This document shows positions 12,588 to 13,646 of a stretch of 13,646 bases of DNA, in pieces. The notes under the pieces were generated by a model. It ran no database searches and was not told the origin of the DNA. It worked only from the letters and a program-made list of their open reading frames with translations. Source of the stretch: Gammaproteobacteria bacterium (lineage in GTDB: Bacteria; Pseudomonadota; Gammaproteobacteria; PS1; Pseudothioglobaceae); contig DQNX01000084.1 of assembly GCA_015658965.1 (NCBI GenBank), forward strand, positions 1 to 13,646, given 5' to 3'. Both the position numbers and the translations under genes were made by a program. Positions within the stretch are counted from its first letter, which is position 1. Each line of letters starts with the position of its first letter.

Positions 12588-13646
12588 ATGAAACTTAAAC
12601 AACTTTCCCTAGCCGCTGCAGTATCAACGCTAACATTTACCACAGTAACTAATGCGGTATTAGGCCCTATTCCTATTTATTTAAATCCTGTTAAAGTTAG
12701 TGCCAACCAATTTAATGGCTTTGATATAGATGCAACATTTTCAACAGAAGTGTATTCATCAAAGGATATTAAAGAATCCGGATCAACTAATTTATATGAT
12801 TTTTTAAGCAATAACACCTCAATAACCATCACCCCGAGCTCTGGAAACAAATTTTCTCAAAAAATTGATATGCGTGGCTATGGCACAACAAACGGACATC
12901 AAAATATTGTTATTACAGTAAATGGGGTTAAGCTTAATAACCATACTTCATCGCCACAATCTATTGGTAATATTATTTTAAATAATATTGATAAAATTGA
13001 AATCACCAAAGGTAGTGGCTCGGTTGTTTATGGCGATGGTGCAATGAGTGGTGCTATTCATATTTTTATGAAAGATGTTTATGATTCACACGTAGAGCTA
13101 GAAACTGGAAATTATGGGTTGACTAATAAATCCATCTCTACAAGCTCTCAAGCTGATGGGTTGCGGGTTAACGCTTCTTTTGAAGTGCAAGAAAAAGGCG
13201 GATATTCTGTTGTAGATAGCACTAACAATAAAGATTGGGGCAAGCAAACTAATAAAGCTATTAATTTAAACATTGATGCAACTAGCAATACTAAGATTCA
13301 ACTATCATTAGCAGACAATGATAGTGATTATCGTTACCCAAGTTATATGACGCCCGTGCAATTTGATGCTGATCCGTCTCAAAATGCAGTAGGAGGAAAA
13401 TATACACATTCTGTTATTGATTCACGAGAATATGCACTGAGCATGAACTCAAAAATCAATAATAATATTTCTGTCAACTTTAAAACAACTAAAGAAAAAA
13501 AGCAAAGTCATACAGTCTTTTCTACTTATGATGGCGGCATCAAAAAAGACAAAAAAACAAGCGACTATATATCCTTAAAGTACACTAACAAAAATATAGC
13601 AATTAACAGTGGCATCTCTAAATCTTATGGTGAAAGAAAGGAAAAA
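12588..13646 (+). CDS. btuB: TonB-dependent outer-membrane receptor, probable vitamin B12 transporter BtuB (3' end cut off)
   Basis: 353 codons are visible and the frame stays open to the window edge; a full receptor would be about 600 residues. A signal peptide (MKLKQLSLAAAVSTLTFTTV to about TNA, residue 23) is followed by a TonB-box-like NPVKVSA (33-39). The plug domain is at about 52-163, with FLSNNTSITITPSSG, KIDMRGYGT, ITVNGVKLNNH, IDKIEITKGSGSVVYGDGAMSGAIHIF. After that begin barrel strands of alternating polar and hydrophobic residues. No cysteine occurs in this part. The start is supported by GGAG five bases upstream. The cobalamin riboswitch in the leader is the main reason to call it BtuB rather than a siderophore receptor; partner genes (btuFCD) would lie beyond the window if linked. 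A role in B12 uptake is inferred. Confidence 0.88.
   Translation, partial: MKLKQLSLAAAVSTLTFTTVTNAVLGPIPIYLNPVKVSANQFNGFDIDATFSTEVYSSKDIKESGSTNLYDFLSNNTSITITPSSGNKFSQKIDMRGYGTTNGHQNIVITVNGVKLNNHTSSPQSIGNIILNNIDKIEITKGSGSVVYGDGAMSGAIHIFMKDVYDSHVELETGNYGLTNKSISTSSQADGLRVNASFEVQEKGGYSVVDSTNNKDWGKQTNKAINLNIDATSNTKIQLSLADNDSDYRYPSYMTPVQFDADPSQNAVGGKYTHSVIDSREYALSMNSKINNNISVNFKTTKEKKQSHTVFSTYDGGIKKDKKTSDYISLKYTNKNIAINSGISKSYGERKEK

Noticed and set aside
1..13646. CRISPR array, insertion sequence, prophage or defence system
   Set aside because: No regularly spaced repeats, no transposase or phage genes, and every long frame is explained by a recognised core family.

Overview
The window looks like chromosomal DNA from an AT-rich gammaproteobacterium. 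The aromatic supraoperon order, the MlaC, LepB and ParAB types, a DsrC-superfamily protein and an ArsR regulator with a persulfide-sensor cysteine pair together suggest a sulfur oxidiser, possibly of the SUP05/Thioglobus kind. The lineage is inferred from gene content and was not tested by phylogeny.

Left part (1-4102). The window opens inside a minus-strand tRNA-Arg(CCG) whose 3' part is cut off. Upstream of it on the minus strand are an ArsR repressor resembling SqrR/BigR and an orphan MlaC-like periplasmic lipid carrier, probably one transcript. Diverging from these, on the plus strand, are a CtpA-type S41 protease and the chromosome-segregation pair parA-parB, packed with gaps of 3 and 1 bases.

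Middle (4103-5749). lepB (signal peptidase I) converges on parB with only 6 bases between the stop codons. Divergent from lepB is a single-gene unit for a DsrC/TusE-superfamily protein with no cysteine at all, closed by a strong bidirectional terminator. A gene-free stretch of about 300 bases with short repeats follows.

Right-middle (5750-12290, minus strand). This is a tightly coupled operon read serC-serA-pheA-hisC-tyrA-aroA. Adjacent genes overlap by 4 or 1 bases or are separated by at most 8. It supplies serine (SerA, SerC), EPSP for chorismate (AroA), and the phenylalanine and tyrosine branches (PheA, TyrA, and HisC as likely aminotransferase). AroA carries class II motifs. The phenylalanine-binding ESRP motif of PheA is replaced by ARHP.

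Right end (12291-13646, plus strand). A compact cobalamin riboswitch, followed by a hairpin that buries the Shine-Dalgarno, precedes a TonB-dependent receptor that runs off the window. The riboswitch identifies this receptor as the probable vitamin B12 transporter BtuB.

Most of the window is core metabolism. The points worth a second look are the two sulfur-linked proteins (persulfide-type ArsR, cysteine-free DsrC homologue), the B12 riboswitch with its visible expression platform, and the altered allosteric site of PheA. No mobile element, CRISPR array or defence system was seen.
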